Source: Micromonospora cremea | GTDB lineage: Bacteria; Actinomycetota; Actinomycetes; Mycobacteriales; Micromonosporaceae | Length of the DNA stretch: 64,000 nt | Direction: 5' to 3' | NCBI RefSeq assembly: GCF_900143515.1 | Contig: NZ_FSQT01000002.1 | Coordinates: forward strand, 4,093,501 to 4,157,500 | Shown here: positions 9,972-17,383 of the stretch, piece by piece | How the letters are laid out: each line of letters starts with the position of its first letter | Numbering within the stretch: position 1 is the stretch's first letter | Notes under the pieces: model-generated | What the model saw: the letters and a program-made list of their open reading frames with translations, nothing else | What the model was told of the DNA's origin: nothing | Database searches by the model: none | Translations under genes and position numbers: made by a program

Positions 9972-11013
9972 TGGTGGGCTCCTTCGCCAGCAGCTCCCGG
10001 ACCCGCGGCGCGACCTCGCTGCCCAGCAGCTCGATGGTGCGCGCGCGTGCCTCGCGGGGCAGGTGCATGATGTCGTATTTGAGGTCGAAGCGGCTCAGCT
10101 GCAGATCGCGGGCCACCGCGGCGATCTTCCGCGCGACCGTCTCCGGCGACCCGACGAACAGCGCGCCGTGGTCGATCTCGGCCTCGTAGCGCGCGCGGTC
10201 CGGCTTGTAGAAGCCGCGCTCCTCGGCGAGCGCTGCCACGACGGGCTGCCAGTACCGCCACCACGTCTCCACCGCCTCCTCGTCGGTGTCCGCGACGAGG
10301 CCCAGCGAGTGTTGCCCGATCGGCTGGACAGTATGCCCGGCCTGTTCGAGCGCCCGGAGGTAGAGATCGACGTGACCGGCGAACCGCTGCGGGCGCCCGC
10401 CGATGATCGCCATCATGAGCGGAAGTCCGTAGCGCGCCGCGCGGAGCACCGAGTTCGGGCTCCCGCCGACGCCGATCCACGTCGGGATGCCACCGGACGG
10501 CATTCGCGGATGCAGCCGCTGCCTGACCAGTGGGGTGCGTACGGTACCGGACCAGGTGACCGGTTCGTCCCGCTGGAGCCGTACGAAGAGGTCGAGCTTC
10601 TCCTCGAACAACCGCTCGTAGTCGGCCAGGTCGTAGCCGAACAGTGGAAACGACTCGGTCGCCGACGCCCGCCCGAGAACCATCTGGGCCCTGCCGTTGG
10701 ACACCGCGTCGAGGGTGGAGAACTCGTGGTAGAGCCGTACCGGATCATTCGTGCTGAGCACCGTGACCGAGGTGCCGAGGCGGATCTGACGGGTCGCCGT
10801 CGCGATCGCCGCGAGCAACACGGGGGTGGCCGAGTCGTTGTGACCCTCCCGGTAGTGCTCACCCAGGCTGAACACGTCGAGTCCGACCGACTCGGCGAGC
10901 CGCGCCTCGTCGACGAGCAGCCGCACGGTCTCGGCGTCGCTCAGGACCCGGTCGCCATCGGTGGCCACCTCCCCGAACGAGTTGAGCCCCAGTTCGAAGC
11001 CTTCAGCCGTCAT
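9964..11013 (-). CDS. LLM class flavin/F420-dependent oxidoreductase B
   Basis: 349 residues from ATG 11013 (MTAEGFELGLNSFGEV), chosen for the GAGGAG just upstream rather than a farther in-frame start. It is a close paralogue of enzyme A, sharing SLGEHYREGH, TRQIRLGTSVTVLSTNDPVR, ESFPLFGYDL, WIGVGGSPNSV and the C-terminal SPETVARKIA. The tandem pair may be a duplication or two subunits, as in heterodimeric luciferases; no residue seen decides this. First gene of the A-B-reductase run, probably repressed by the adjacent MarR. Confidence 0.88.
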   Translation of the reverse strand: MTAEGFELGLNSFGEVATDGDRVLSDAETVRLLVDEARLAESVGLDVFSLGEHYREGHNDSATPVLLAAIATATRQIRLGTSVTVLSTNDPVRLYHEFSTLDAVSNGRAQMVLGRASATESFPLFGYDLADYERLFEEKLDLFVRLQRDEPVTWSGTVRTPLVRQRLHPRMPSGGIPTWIGVGGSPNSVLRAARYGLPLMMAIIGGRPQRFAGHVDLYLRALEQAGHTVQPIGQHSLGLVADTDEEAVETWWRYWQPVVAALAEERGFYKPDRARYEAEIDHGALFVGSPETVARKIAAVARDLQLSRFDLKYDIMHLPREARARTIELLGSEVAPRVRELLAKEPTNV

Positions 11014-11069
11014 GGTCTCCTCCTCAAGTCGTCCCGCCCGGTGACTCCGCGGAGCAGAGGTCTGAGCGG

Positions 11070-11110
11070 TTGACACGTCAATGATGCTAACCTGCCAATT
11101 GACACGTCAA
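11070..11110. promoter_or_regulatory. Duplicate MarR-type operator TTGACACGTCAA
   Basis: TTGACACGTCAA occurs at 11070-11081 and again at 11099-11110, 29 bp apart. Each is a dyad, TTGAC-AC-GTCAA. They lie between the divergent LLM gene (start 11013) and marR (start 11125); the second copy ends 15 bp before the marR start. This is the expected layout for auto-repression plus control of the LLM operon. Confidence 0.6.
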
Positions 11111-11124
11111 CCAAGGGGTAGCAG

Positions 11125-11616
11125 ATGACAAGGGCCACACCCGAGCGGCGGAGAGGACGCCAGCTGCCGACCGCGGAGGAGCTACAGATCTGGCGGGACT
11201 TCATCGAGACGACCGAAGCCCTCAGGTCCCAGCTCGCGTCACGCCTCCAGACTGAGTCCGAGCTCTCGCCGGGGGACTACGCGGTGCTGCTCGCCCTCAC
11301 CGAGGCGCAGGACAGGCAGATGCGCTCCTCCGAGCTCGCGGCACACATCGGCTGGGAGCGGAGCCGGCTCTCCCACCACCTCGGGCGCATGGAGCGGCGC
11401 GGGCTCATCCGCCGCCAGGAGTGCCCCACCGTTCCCCGAGGGGCGGAGGTGCTGCTCACGCCGGCCGGAGCCGAGGCGTTCCAGCGGTCCACGGTTCCGC
11501 ACCTGCGCGCCATTCGGGAACTCTTCGTCGACGCTCTCACCCCGGATCAACTCGTCGCGGCGGGCAAGATCGCGGAGGCGCTTCGCGCGCGCCTCGACCC
11601 GCACCACGAGGAATGA
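11125..11616 (+). CDS. MarR family transcriptional regulator
   Basis: 163 residues behind AAGGGG. A MarR winged helix is visible: LSPGDYAVLLALTEA, MRSSELAAHIGWERSRLSHHLGRMERRGLI (read in parts) and the wing RRQECPTVPRGAEVLLTPAG. MarR dimers usually repress until a phenolic or oxidant ligand releases them. The divergent LLM/reductase operon is the likely target, through the two TTGACACGTCAA dyads just upstream. The ligand is unknown. Confidence 0.88.
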   Translation: MTRATPERRRGRQLPTAEELQIWRDFIETTEALRSQLASRLQTESELSPGDYAVLLALTEAQDRQMRSSELAAHIGWERSRLSHHLGRMERRGLIRRQECPTVPRGAEVLLTPAGAEAFQRSTVPHLRAIRELFVDALTPDQLVAAGKIAEALRARLDPHHEE

Positions 11617-11710
11617 GTGCTCTGACCGTCGTAATCGATGCGGCAGGAGAGCAGGGCCGGCCCGTCGACGCGAGGGCGGGCATTGCGTGCGAGCGCGCGC
11701 CCGGTGCGGA

Positions 11711-12481
11711 TCAGGTGAAGCTGGCACCGCCGTCGACGAGCAGTGACTGGCCGTTGATGTAGGCGCCGTCGTCGGAGAAGAGGAACGCCACCATGGCGGC
11801 GAGGTCCTCCGGTTTGCCCAGCCGTGGCGACCGTACCGTCGCGAGCATCTGCCCGCGGAACTCCTCAGTGGTGGTCTCGAGTGCCGCGCCGGTGAGAACC
11901 ACGCCCGGCGACACGAGGTTGGTACGGACGCCGTGCCTGCCGCCGAGGGTCGCGGTGTGCCGGGTCAGGCCGATCAGCCCGCTCTTGGCCGCCTGGTAGG
12001 CGACGCGTTCGGGCTCGCCCAGCCACACTGCGCTCGACATGGTGTTGACGATCGACCCGCCGCCGTTCTTCATCATGATCGGCAGGGCGTAGCGGATGCC
12101 GTACATGTAGCCGGTGAGGGTGACGTCGATGGTGTGCTTCCAGACGTCGACCGGCACCGAGGTGACGTCGCTGTCCCGGCCTATGTTTCGTGGCGACAGA
12201 TCCGCAGCCACGTTGAACAGGCCGTAGAGGCCGCCGAACCGGTCGACGGTGAAGGTGATGAGGTCCCGGTAGGACTCCTCGTTGGTGATGTCGAAGCCCT
12301 GCGCCACGGCCGTTCCGCCGGCGGCCGTGATGTCGTCGACCACGGTCTGGGCGGCGGCCTGGTTCAGATCCGCCGCGACGACCAGCATGCCCTCCTCGGC
12401 GAGACGGATCGCGGTCGCGCCACCGATGTTGCCCGGCGCCGCGCCGGCGACCAGGGCGACCTTGTCCTTGAGCCCACGCAC
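11711..12481 (-). CDS. SDR family NAD(P)-dependent oxidoreductase
   Basis: 256 residues from GTG 12481 (VRGLKDKVALVAGAA) with AAAGGA upstream. It is a classical short-chain dehydrogenase: N-terminal cofactor motif VAGAAPGNIGGATA, DITNEES, active-site Ser in NTMSSAVW, YQAAK catalytic Tyr/Lys, and C-terminal INGQSLLVDGG. It oxidises or reduces a hydroxyl/carbonyl; the substrate cannot be read. It follows the FMN reductase on the same strand by 56 bp, so the two form a likely operon under the MarR at 13198. Confidence 0.9.
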   Translation of the reverse strand: MRGLKDKVALVAGAAPGNIGGATAIRLAEEGMLVVAADLNQAAAQTVVDDITAAGGTAVAQGFDITNEESYRDLITFTVDRFGGLYGLFNVAADLSPRNIGRDSDVTSVPVDVWKHTIDVTLTGYMYGIRYALPIMMKNGGGSIVNTMSSAVWLGEPERVAYQAAKSGLIGLTRHTATLGGRHGVRTNLVSPGVVLTGAALETTTEEFRGQMLATVRSPRLGKPEDLAAMVAFLFSDDGAYINGQSLLVDGGASFT

Positions 12482-12537
12482 CGTGCTGTTTCCTTTCAAT
12501 TTTTTACGGGGGTGGCGTTGATCGGTCCGGTCGAGCC

Positions 12538-13098
12538 TTACGCGGCTCGCAGGGGAGCGAGGGCCTGGCTCCAGGCCACGACCTGGTCGAGGGTGACGTT
12601 CAGCGCGTCCCGCTGGAAGTCGTTGGGCTTGAAGACGCTGTAGTTCTCGAAGTCGGTGAAGAGCGAGAGCGCCACCTGGGACCGCACGTCGGCCAGTTGC
12701 AGCTCGGCTGAGATCAGCCGCAGGTGCTCCACCGCCCGGGCGCCGCCCACCGAGCCGTAGCTGACGAACCCGACGGCCTTGTTGTTCCACTCGCTGTAGA
12801 GGAAGTCGATCGCGTTCTTCAGCGCGCCGGACGTCGAGTGGTTGTACTCCGGCGTCACCATCACGAAGCCGTCGAACGACGCGATCTTTCTGGCCCATTC
12901 CAGCGTGTGCGGCTGCTGGTACTGGCCCATCGACGGCGGGTACACCTCGTCCAGGTGTGGCAGCTTGTAGTCGAGCAGGTCCACGAGCTCGAACTCGACG
13001 TCCGTGCGCTGCCTGGCGATGTCGTACACCCACTGCGCGACGGCCGCGCCGTTCCGTCCCGGGCGGGTGCTGCCGATGATAATGCCGATCCTGGTCAT
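12538..13098 (-). CDS. NADPH-dependent FMN reductase (flavodoxin-like)
   Basis: 186 residues with the FMN_red signature: N-terminal phosphate loop GSTRPGRNGAAVAQW, PPSMGQY, and the flavin-contacting TPEYNHSTSGALKNAIDF. Members reduce FMN or quinone/azo compounds with NAD(P)H in the cytosol. It is the first gene of the pair with the SDR and is divergent from a MarR gene 100 bp away. The dyads in that gap suggest inducible expression, perhaps by electrophiles or quinones (inference). Confidence 0.9.
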   Translation of the reverse strand: MTRIGIIIGSTRPGRNGAAVAQWVYDIARQRTDVEFELVDLLDYKLPHLDEVYPPSMGQYQQPHTLEWARKIASFDGFVMVTPEYNHSTSGALKNAIDFLYSEWNNKAVGFVSYGSVGGARAVEHLRLISAELQLADVRSQVALSLFTDFENYSVFKPNDFQRDALNVTLDQVVAWSQALAPLRAA

Positions 13099-13145
13099 CT
13101 GCGGTTCCTCCTTGTACGGGGCACCTGAGTGGTGTCCTTGCTCGG

Positions 13146-13184
13146 CGAAGCAACATTACGTCAGAAGATTGCTTCGTCAAGCAA
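13146..13184. promoter_or_regulatory. MarR-type operators (CGAAGCAA/TTGCTTCG)
   Basis: CGAAGCAA (13146-13153) pairs with TTGCTTCG (13169-13176) across 15 bp. The overlapping dyad TTGCTT-CGTC-AAGCAA covers 13169-13184 and ends 14 bp before the marR start at 13198. Placement between the FMN-reductase and marR genes fits a shared operator. Confidence 0.55.
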
Positions 13185-13197
13185 GTACAGTGGGTGC

Positions 13198-13674
13198 ATG
13201 GTCACCGTCACATCGAACCCGACAAGGGGCCCGGAGTGGGGCCAACCGCTCAATCCGGATGAAGAGGCCATCGTTCGGGTGCTCAATCGGATCATGTACG
13301 CCCTGCCGCGCGCCATCGACGCCGACATGGCCCGCGAGCAGCGGCTTCCCCTCATTGACTACCTCGCCCTGATGCACCTCTCCGAGGCACCCCACTCGCG
13401 GTTGCGGATGAGCGAACTCGCCGCCGTCTGCGGAATGTCGGTCAGTGGCATGAGTCGCGTCGTGCACCGGTTGGAGAGCCAGGGGCTCATTCAGCGGATC
13501 AGGTGCGAAGAGGACGGGCGCGGCTGGAACGCCGTCCTGACCGACGCCGGCCTCGCCCGCCTGCAACAGGCCTGGCCCACCAGCCTGGCCTCCGTACGCC
13601 GGCACTTCCTCGACCATCTCACGGGCCTCGACCTCGGAACGCTCTCCCAGGCCCTGCGGAAGGTGGCCACCTGA
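13198..13674 (+). CDS. MarR family transcriptional regulator
   Basis: 158 residues from ATG 13198 (MVTVTSNPTRGPEW), chosen because upstream in-frame codons run through the operator region. The MarR fold is visible: LPLIDYLALMHLSEAP, LRMSELAAVCGMSVSGMSRVV (in parts), LESQGLIQR, and a wing at EEDGRGWNAVLTDAG. Probable repressor of the divergent FMN reductase-SDR pair and of itself. Its stop is followed by a perfect 19-bp hairpin. Confidence 0.88.
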   Translation: MVTVTSNPTRGPEWGQPLNPDEEAIVRVLNRIMYALPRAIDADMAREQRLPLIDYLALMHLSEAPHSRLRMSELAAVCGMSVSGMSRVVHRLESQGLIQRIRCEEDGRGWNAVLTDAGLARLQQAWPTSLASVRRHFLDHLTGLDLGTLSQALRKVAT

Positions 13675-13730
13675 TTCCCTGTCGAGGATGGCGGAGGGCC
13701 AGGAACGCGTCAGCGCCACCGGGCCAGGCG

Positions 13731-13775
13731 CGGCAGTGGCGCCAGCACCTGGTTCTGGTGCTGGCGCCACTGCCG
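13731..13775. terminator. Perfect 19-bp stem hairpin
   Basis: The left arm 13731-13749 (CGGCAGTGGCGCCAGCACC) is exactly complementary to 13757-13775, with a 7-nt loop. It lies between marR (stop 13674) and a convergent small gene (stop 13780), so it can terminate both. It has no T-run. Confidence 0.65.
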
Positions 13776-13779
13776 ACAG

Positions 13780-13938
13780 TCAGCCCTTGGCTTCCCGCTT
13801 GGCCATCTGCGGCTCGGCGCCCTTGCCAACCTTGCGTAGCGCCTGCCGGAGTTGGTCCTCGGTCATCTTCGAGTTGCCCTCGATGCCCGCATTGTGGGCC
13901 TGCTGGCGCAGGTCGTGGAGCTTTTCCCGGTCCGCCAT
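13780..13938 (-). CDS. Small Rho-N/SAP-like helical protein
   Basis: A 52-residue protein starting MADREKLHDLRQQAHNAG with a GGGGAGA-type ribosome site upstream. The segment SKMTEDQLRQALRKVGKG resembles the helix-turn-helix of Rho N-terminal/SAP-like modules, which bind nucleic acid; similar small proteins are common and conserved in actinobacteria. Basic and lysine-rich. Role not established. It converges on marR across the strong hairpin. Confidence 0.65.
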   Translation of the reverse strand: MADREKLHDLRQQAHNAGIEGNSKMTEDQLRQALRKVGKGAEPQMAKREAKG

Positions 13939-14158
13939 GTCGCTCTCCCCTCAACCACGGCACAGGTGCGCCCCGTACCTGTTTGATCGCTGGCTTCCCG
14001 GGCGCAACCGACGCAAACCGCGCCCGTCGCTCCGGCCCGGACCTGTGACGAGGGCCTGCGCAGGCGCAGGATCTGGGATTCGCATCGACGGGTGACCTCG
14101 TTTGTCGACATGGAGCCTGGGAACTCGACTGCTCCAACGGCGAGAGGAAGGCCGCACG

Positions 14159-14557
14159 GTGAACGACAACGAGTTCCTCGCCCTGGTGGCGACGCGATCC
14201 GGGATGTCGTCGGAGCAGGCGACTGCCGTCACGCAGGCCACCTTGACCACCCTGGCCGAACGGATCGACGGCGGTGAGGCGCGCGACCTGGCCGGCCAGC
14301 TTCCTGCCGGGCTGCGGGCGTACGCCTTCGGCGGCAGCGAAACCGCGGAACGGTTCGGCCTCGACGTCTTCGTCGATCGGGTCAGCGGCCGCGCGGACCT
14401 CGACATGGACGCGGCGAGGGACGGGGTGACGGCCGTTTTCGACGTCCTCCGGGACGCCCTCGACCCCACCGACTACGAACAGGTGGTCACCCAGCTGCCG
14501 GCGGAGTACGGAGACGTCGCTGACCAGACCGCGCCGTTCGTCCGTCGGCAGGCCTGA
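14159..14557 (+). CDS. DUF2267 domain protein
   Basis: 132 residues from GTG 14159 behind GAGGAAGG. The sequence (FLALVATRSGMSSEQATAV, LAERIDGGEARDLAGQLP, FDVLRDALDPTDYEQVVTQ, LPAEYGDV) matches DUF2267, a helical family with an internal duplication: two LP-containing halves, DLAGQLPAGLR and VTQLPAEYGDV. Such proteins are often stress- or dormancy-linked, but the mechanism is unknown. Its stop lies 15 bp from the convergent aldo-keto reductase stop. Confidence 0.82.
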   Translation: MNDNEFLALVATRSGMSSEQATAVTQATLTTLAERIDGGEARDLAGQLPAGLRAYAFGGSETAERFGLDVFVDRVSGRADLDMDAARDGVTAVFDVLRDALDPTDYEQVVTQLPAEYGDVADQTAPFVRRQA

Positions 14558-14572
14558 CGATCGGGGGAGCGA

Positions 14573-15592
14573 TCACCGGCGCCGCAATGACGGGTCGAGC
14601 AGGGCGGGCGGAGTGTCGAACTTCTCGTGGGCGGCAAGGTCGACGCCGGGAGGGACGATCGCGTCGATCGCATCGAGCACGTCAGCGGTGAGCACGGTGT
14701 CCGCGGCGGCGAGCTGAGAGTGCAGGTGGTCCGTGGTGCGCGGGCCGATGATCGCGCTGGTGACGGCGGGGTGCGCGGTGACGAACCCGAGCGCGAGCTG
14801 GATCATCGTCAGGCCGGCCGCGTCGGCGACCTTGGCCAACTGCTCGACGGCGTCCAGCTTGGCGCGGTTGGCGGGGATGGTGGTGTCGAAGCGCTGCGGC
14901 ATGAACGCGGAGCGGTTGGTGGCGATCTCCTGGCCCTCGCGGATCACGCCCGACAGCCAGCCGGAGGCCAGGGGGCTCCACACCAGCACGCCGAGTCCGT
15001 ACTGCTCGGTCACGGGCAGGACGTGGGTCTCGATCCCGCGCTGCAGGATCGAGTAGCCGGGCTGCTCAGTGACGTACCGGCTCAGGTGGTTTTCCCGGGC
15101 GGCCCACTCGGCCTGCACGATGCGGTACGCGGGAAAGGTCGAGGAGCCGAAGTAGCGGATCTTTCCGGCGCGCTGCAGGTCGGTCAGGGCCGACAGTGTC
15201 TCCTCGTCGCTGGTCCTCGGGTCCCACCGGTGGATCTGGTAGAGATCGACGTGGTCGACGCCCAGACGGCGCAGGCTGTTGTCCAGCTCGGTGATCAACC
15301 AGCGGCGCGAACTGCCCTGATGGTTGCGCTCGTCGCCCATGGGCATGCTCGCCTTCGTGGCCAGCACGATGTCGTCGCGGCGGCCGGCGATGGCCTTGCC
15401 GACCATCTGTTCCGACTCGCCCTGGCTGTACATGTCGGCGGTGTCGATGAGGTTGATCCCGGCTTCGAGGGCGGCGTCGACGATGGCGGTGGCGTCGTCC
15501 TGGGTCGTCTGTCCGATCTTGCCGAAGTTCATCGCGCCGAGCGCGAGAGTGCTGACCTGCACACCGGTGCGGCCCAAGGTGCGGTACTGCAT
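14573..15592 (-). CDS. Aldo/keto reductase
   Basis: 339 residues, TIM-barrel AKR. The catalytic tetrad is visible: Asp and Tyr in NLIDTADMY, Lys in LATKASMP, His in LYQIHRWD. The C-terminal cofactor region contains AIIGPRTTDHL. It reduces aldehydes or ketones with NADPH; the substrate is unknown. It is transcribed divergently from a TetR gene, and its readable promoter (TTGTCA, 17 bp, TATCGT) has the presumed TetR operator inside the spacer, so it is likely derepressed by the TetR ligand. Confidence 0.92.
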   Translation of the reverse strand: MQYRTLGRTGVQVSTLALGAMNFGKIGQTTQDDATAIVDAALEAGINLIDTADMYSQGESEQMVGKAIAGRRDDIVLATKASMPMGDERNHQGSSRRWLITELDNSLRRLGVDHVDLYQIHRWDPRTSDEETLSALTDLQRAGKIRYFGSSTFPAYRIVQAEWAARENHLSRYVTEQPGYSILQRGIETHVLPVTEQYGLGVLVWSPLASGWLSGVIREGQEIATNRSAFMPQRFDTTIPANRAKLDAVEQLAKVADAAGLTMIQLALGFVTAHPAVTSAIIGPRTTDHLHSQLAAADTVLTADVLDAIDAIVPPGVDLAAHEKFDTPPALLDPSLRRR

Positions 15593-15668
15593 GAGGTTTC
15601 CTCCACTGGTCGGTGAGGTGTGGTGGCGCGTGGCTTGGTTGTCGGCCCCTGCTCTGGCATCATGAGCA

Positions 15669-15718
15669 AACGGAACCTCGCTCCGTTAAACGATACGGAA
15701 CGGTGTTCCGTTTGACAA
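15669..15718 (-). promoter_or_regulatory. Aldo-keto reductase promoter with TetR-type operators
   Basis: On the minus strand, -35 TTGTCA (15713-15718) and -10 TATCGT (15690-15695) are separated by 17 bp. That spacer is filled by the dyad ACGGAAC-GGT-GTTCCGT (15695-15711). A second dyad, AACGGA (15669-15674) with TCCGTT (15682-15687), follows just inside the transcript. Occupation by TetR would block RNA polymerase. Confidence 0.6.
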
Positions 15719-15740
15719 GGCCGGTGACGGAAGGAACAGC

Positions 15741-16331
15741 GTGGCGACCGAGGGTGACGGGAGTGCGGGCGCATCCCCGCGCAGGCGGGCTGATGCGGTG
15801 CGCAACGAGAAGGCCCTGCTCGACGCGGCCGCCGCGGTCTTCGTGACGTCGGGCGTCGAAGCGCCGGTACGCGACATCGCGGCCAAGTCCGGCGTCGGGA
15901 CGGGCACGATCTACCGACACTTCCCGACGCGCGCCGATCTGATCATCGCCGTCTACCGGCACCAGGTCGAGGCCTGTGCCGAGGCGGGGCCGGCCCTGCT
16001 CGCGAGCAGTGCGACTCCGCACGCCGCCCTCGGGCGATGGATCGACCTCTTCGTCGACTTCCTGGTCACCAAGCGCGGGCTTGCCGGCGTGCTACAGCCC
16101 GACAACGCCGGCTTCGACACACTGCACGCCTACTTCCTCGACCGCCTCGTGCCCGTGTGTACCCAACTGCTCGACGCCGCGGCAGAGGCCGGCGAGATAC
16201 GCCCCGGCATGCATGCCTACGAACTGATGCGCGGCGTCGGCAACCTCTGTATCGGCGCCGACAGCGACCCCAACTATGACGCTCGACGACTGGTCGAGCT
16301 GCTCATCGCGGGGCTGCTCCGACGGCAGTAG
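15741..16331 (+). CDS. TetR family transcriptional regulator
   Basis: 196 residues from GTG 15741 behind GGAAGGA. The N-terminal TetR HTH is clear: ALLDAAAAVFVTSGVEAPV, DIAAKSGVGTGTIYRHFPTR. The C-terminal ligand domain includes LIIAVYRHQVEACAEAG and ELMRGVGNLCIG, resembling TetR groups that control small oxidoreductases. The likely target is the divergent aldo-keto reductase through the ACGGAAC dyad at 15695-15711. The ligand is unknown. Confidence 0.9.
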   Translation: MATEGDGSAGASPRRRADAVRNEKALLDAAAAVFVTSGVEAPVRDIAAKSGVGTGTIYRHFPTRADLIIAVYRHQVEACAEAGPALLASSATPHAALGRWIDLFVDFLVTKRGLAGVLQPDNAGFDTLHAYFLDRLVPVCTQLLDAAAEAGEIRPGMHAYELMRGVGNLCIGADSDPNYDARRLVELLIAGLLRRQ

Positions 16332-16360
16332 TCACCGGCCGTGCCGGCACCACACCTGGG

Positions 16361-16648
16361 TCAGGCTGAGTCCGCGGTTGAGGTCATTTTGGCTCTCTGG
16401 AGGTCTTGAACCCCGCGCCGGCCGAGATATGCGGTTGCCGACCCGCTGATCAGACCGAACGTGGTCATGCAGGCCACGGCCAGCCACGCCGAGCCGCCCA
16501 GCTCGTGATCGGCTGCAAAGACAACCGCCATGTAGATCGCGCTAGCGAGAACCAGCAGCGTGACGCACGCACAAACGATGGTCACCGCGATGGCCATGAA
16601 CGCACCAATCGGCGGCTTTCGCCTTGTGAACGAGCGTTCTCTCGCCAT
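16361..16648 (-). CDS. Small two-helix membrane protein
   Basis: 95 residues, MARERSFTRRKPPIGAF, then two hydrophobic segments (~18-45, AIAVTIVCACVTLLVLASA; ~52-75, GSAWLAVACMTTFGLISGSA) and a charged tail. The basic N-terminus suggests a cytosolic N-end (positive-inside rule). No family recognised. ATG 16657 (MPGMARERS) is an alternative start; neither has a clear ribosome site. The divergent YciI-like gene begins ~100 bp away. Confidence 0.55.
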   Translation of the reverse strand: MARERSFTRRKPPIGAFMAIAVTIVCACVTLLVLASAIYMAVVFAADHELGGSAWLAVACMTTFGLISGSATAYLGRRGVQDLQRAKMTSTADSA

Positions 16649-16747
16649 GCCAGGCATCGTACGGGTCGGTAGATGACGGCGACTCAATCTCATTTGCCTG
16701 GCACCCCACCTGCGTCCGTGTCTGCCACGAAGGTCAAGAATCGTGGC

Positions 16748-17299
16748 ATGGAGTTCCTCTGCTACCACCGGGACCGGCGCGGCTCTCTGGCGCTGCGCGG
16801 CGAGCTGCTGGAAGAGCACTGGTCCTACATGGACCGGTACGCGGCGGAGATGATCGCCCGCGGCCCGACCTTCGCCGACGACGGTGACACGCCCACCGGC
16901 AGTCTGCACATCGTCGACCTGCCAGATTCCGCCGCCGCTCTGGCGTTCGCCTTCGACGAGCCCAACTACCAGGCCGGGGTGTACCGGGACGTACTGCTGC
17001 GCCGCTGGCGCAACACCCTGGGGCGCACCATGTGGGACTTCCCTGGAGGGCGCATGGGTGGTGGCCGGTACCTGGTGCTCGGCCTCGGCACGGGGCAGGC
17101 CGCCGACCTCGCCGTGCCGTCGGACCGGGACGGACTGATCGCGTACGGGCCGCTGCTGTCCGACGATGGCGTCACCTGGCTGGGTACGGCTGCGCTGGTC
17201 CAGGCGTCGGACCCGGACACGGCGCGCGCCGTCCTGACCCTGGATCGGTACGCCGACATCGAGGTGCACAACTGGGCGTTCGGCGGGCGGCCGTCATGA
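16748..17299 (+). CDS. YciI-like protein (tandem YciI modules)
   Basis: 183 residues from ATG 16748 (MEFLCYHRDRRGSLALRGEL); ATG 16673 would add 25 residues but leave only ~25 bp for the divergent promoter. The N-terminal half shows the YciI/ferredoxin-like pattern: EHWSYMDRYAAEMIARGPTF, SLHIVDLPDSAAALAFAFDE, PNYQAGVYRDVLLRRW. The second half (YLVLGLGTGQ, LIAYGPLLSDDGVTWLGTA) looks like a diverged repeat of the module. YciI proteins are small cytosolic enzymes of uncertain function, some dehalogenase-like. A hairpin at 17336-17371 separates it from protease 2. Confidence 0.7.
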   Translation: MEFLCYHRDRRGSLALRGELLEEHWSYMDRYAAEMIARGPTFADDGDTPTGSLHIVDLPDSAAALAFAFDEPNYQAGVYRDVLLRRWRNTLGRTMWDFPGGRMGGGRYLVLGLGTGQAADLAVPSDRDGLIAYGPLLSDDGVTWLGTAALVQASDPDTARAVLTLDRYADIEVHNWAFGGRPS

Positions 17300-17335
17300 C
17301 CTGACGGCGGCTGTGGGCTGCCCCGGTGGTCCGGC

Positions 17336-17371
17336 CCGGGGTGGACGGCGGCAGCTAGCCGTCCACCCCGG
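17336..17371. terminator. 14-bp stem terminator between convergent genes
   Basis: CCGGGGTGGACGGC (17336-17349), 8-nt loop, GCCGTCCACCCCGG (17358-17371), a perfect stem. It lies between the YciI-like stop (17299) and the protease 2 stop (17384). Likely bidirectional; no T-run. Confidence 0.6.
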
Positions 17372-17383
17372 ACCCGGCCCGGT

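Noticed and set aside
11711..13180. Single long minus-strand frame joining the SDR and the region of the FMN reductase
   Set aside because: The upstream part reads the reductase in the wrong frame; a GTG with a good ribosome site at 12481 starts the SDR.
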